Assembly: GCF_002042965.1 (NCBI RefSeq)
Contig: NZ_MZNT01000008.1
Coordinates: forward strand, 1 to 64,000
From: Paenibacillus sp. 32352
GTDB taxonomy: Bacteria; Bacillota; Bacilli; Paenibacillales; NBRC-103111
DNA: 64,000 nucleotides
Direction of reading: 5' to 3'
The notes under the pieces were generated by a model, which was not told the origin of the DNA, did not search any database, and saw nothing but the letters and a program-made list of their open reading frames with translations. A program made the translations under genes and the position numbers. Numbering within the stretch: the first letter of the stretch is position 1; the number at the start of each line of letters is the position of its first letter. Positions 63,659 to 64,000 of the stretch are shown here, one piece after another.

Positions 63659-64000
63659 GTGGCAAGAAGCAGTAAAACAAAAACCATCTTAGAGACTGCA
63701 CCTGTCGATACACCATCATTAGGTTCTCGCCCTAGATTACATAAGTTAATTATAAAAAATTTCAGATGTATAGGTAGTCAACCAGTTGAGATAGAGTTAG
63801 ATGACATAGTTGTTTTAGTAGGACCGAATAATGCAGGAAAAAGCTCAATTCTTAGGGCCTATGAAGTGGTTATGTCCCATGGGTCAAATGAAGGCCATCT
63901 TTCCTTGGATGATTTCCCTAATTCAAAGATTAATCAAGATGCGTTGCCCGAAATTGAATTGCAAACTGTGGTTTTTGATAATTCTCCAGGAGAAAGATGG
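63659..64000 (+). CDS. AAA/OLD-family ATPase, N-terminal part (cut by window end)
   Basis: 114 codons from GTG 63659 (GAGAGGAG ten bases upstream), open to the last base. RLHKLIIKNFRCIG is the opening strand of SMC/RecF-like OLD ATPases, and GPNNAGKSS (residues ~55-63) is a Walker A. OLD nucleases are often defence proteins (Gabija GajA, PARIS AriA and others), but the partner gene and any TOPRIM domain lie beyond the window. Codons are AT-rich, unlike the GC-rich operon before it, which hints at a transferred island. Confidence 0.8.
   Translation, partial: MARSSKTKTILETAPVDTPSLGSRPRLHKLIIKNFRCIGSQPVEIELDDIVVLVGPNNAGKSSILRAYEVVMSHGSNEGHLSLDDFPNSKINQDALPEIELQTVVFDNSPGERW

Noticed and set aside
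1..64000. CRISPR arrays, insertion sequences and tRNA genes
   Set aside because: No regularly spaced repeats, transposase-like ORF or tRNA cloverleaf was noticed by eye; short elements could be missed without a search.

Overview
The window looks like a chromosomal segment of a Paenibacillus-type member of the Bacillota. The evidence is very large S-layer-homology (SLH) surface proteins, a Spo0A-type DNA-binding domain, a CIRCE operator, strong AGGAGG ribosome binding sites with some TTG/GTG starts, TTGACA/TATAAT promoters, cre-like sites and carbohydrate ABC transporters. The genus is inferred from gene content; the end of a 23S gene with its 5S gene is present but was not used for placement.

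Layout. 1-400: end of an rRNA operon. 0.6-5.1 kb (minus): SNF2 helicase and SWIM zinc-finger partner. 5.1-5.5 kb: a gene-free stretch with a long hairpin and a terminator, a small-RNA candidate. 5.5-7.3 kb: formaldehyde-fixing hxlAB with divergent hxlR. 7.5-9.5 kb: membrane protein, CheY-like receiver and HD-GYP phosphodiesterase. 9.9-18.2 kb: a 2,224-residue SLH surface protein and a leucine-rich-repeat surface protein. 18.4-23 kb: htpG behind a perfect CIRCE, then an OmpR-type two-component system. 23.3-29 kb: diguanylate cyclase, luciferase-like oxidoreductase, single-domain receiver, a receiver-BTAD (SARP-like) regulator and a second HD-GYP protein. 29.2-36.5 kb: an exopolysaccharide operon matching Bacillus subtilis ydaJKLMN, including a degenerate GGDEF receptor that keeps its c-di-GMP I-site. 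36.9-45.9 kb: SLH lectin protein, MHYT-GGDEF-EAL protein, second receiver-BTAD regulator, second CheY and a small zinc-ribbon protein. 46.2-48.6 kb: ECF-like sigma factor, an AT-rich orphan, a 43-residue ORF and a receiver-less Spo0A-domain protein. 48.6-50.2 kb: a HisD-like dehydrogenase behind a leader peptide with three consecutive His codons and an attenuator-like terminator. 50.3-52.7 kb: TraX-like protein, lipoprotein, TetR regulator and DUF3995 protein. 52.8-63.2 kb: a FadR-controlled catabolic cluster (AtuA-like, DUF4387, AraC, sugar ABC transporter, two ADP-ribosylglycohydrolase-family enzymes). The last 350 bases open an AT-rich AAA/OLD-type ATPase gene cut by the window edge.

How it works together. 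From 8 to 46 kb the genes make, break and sense c-di-GMP and build surface polymers and proteins. Five promoters in this part share one geometry: two 8-base direct repeats 11 bases apart, ending 10 bases before a -10 hexamer. They precede the second HD-GYP gene, the SLH lectin gene, the MHYT-GGDEF-EAL gene, the second cheY and one receiver-BTAD regulator gene. This is the geometry expected for SARP-type activators, so the two receiver-BTAD proteins probably control a local c-di-GMP/surface regulon. This regulon and the His-codon leader are the strongest candidates for undescribed biology here.
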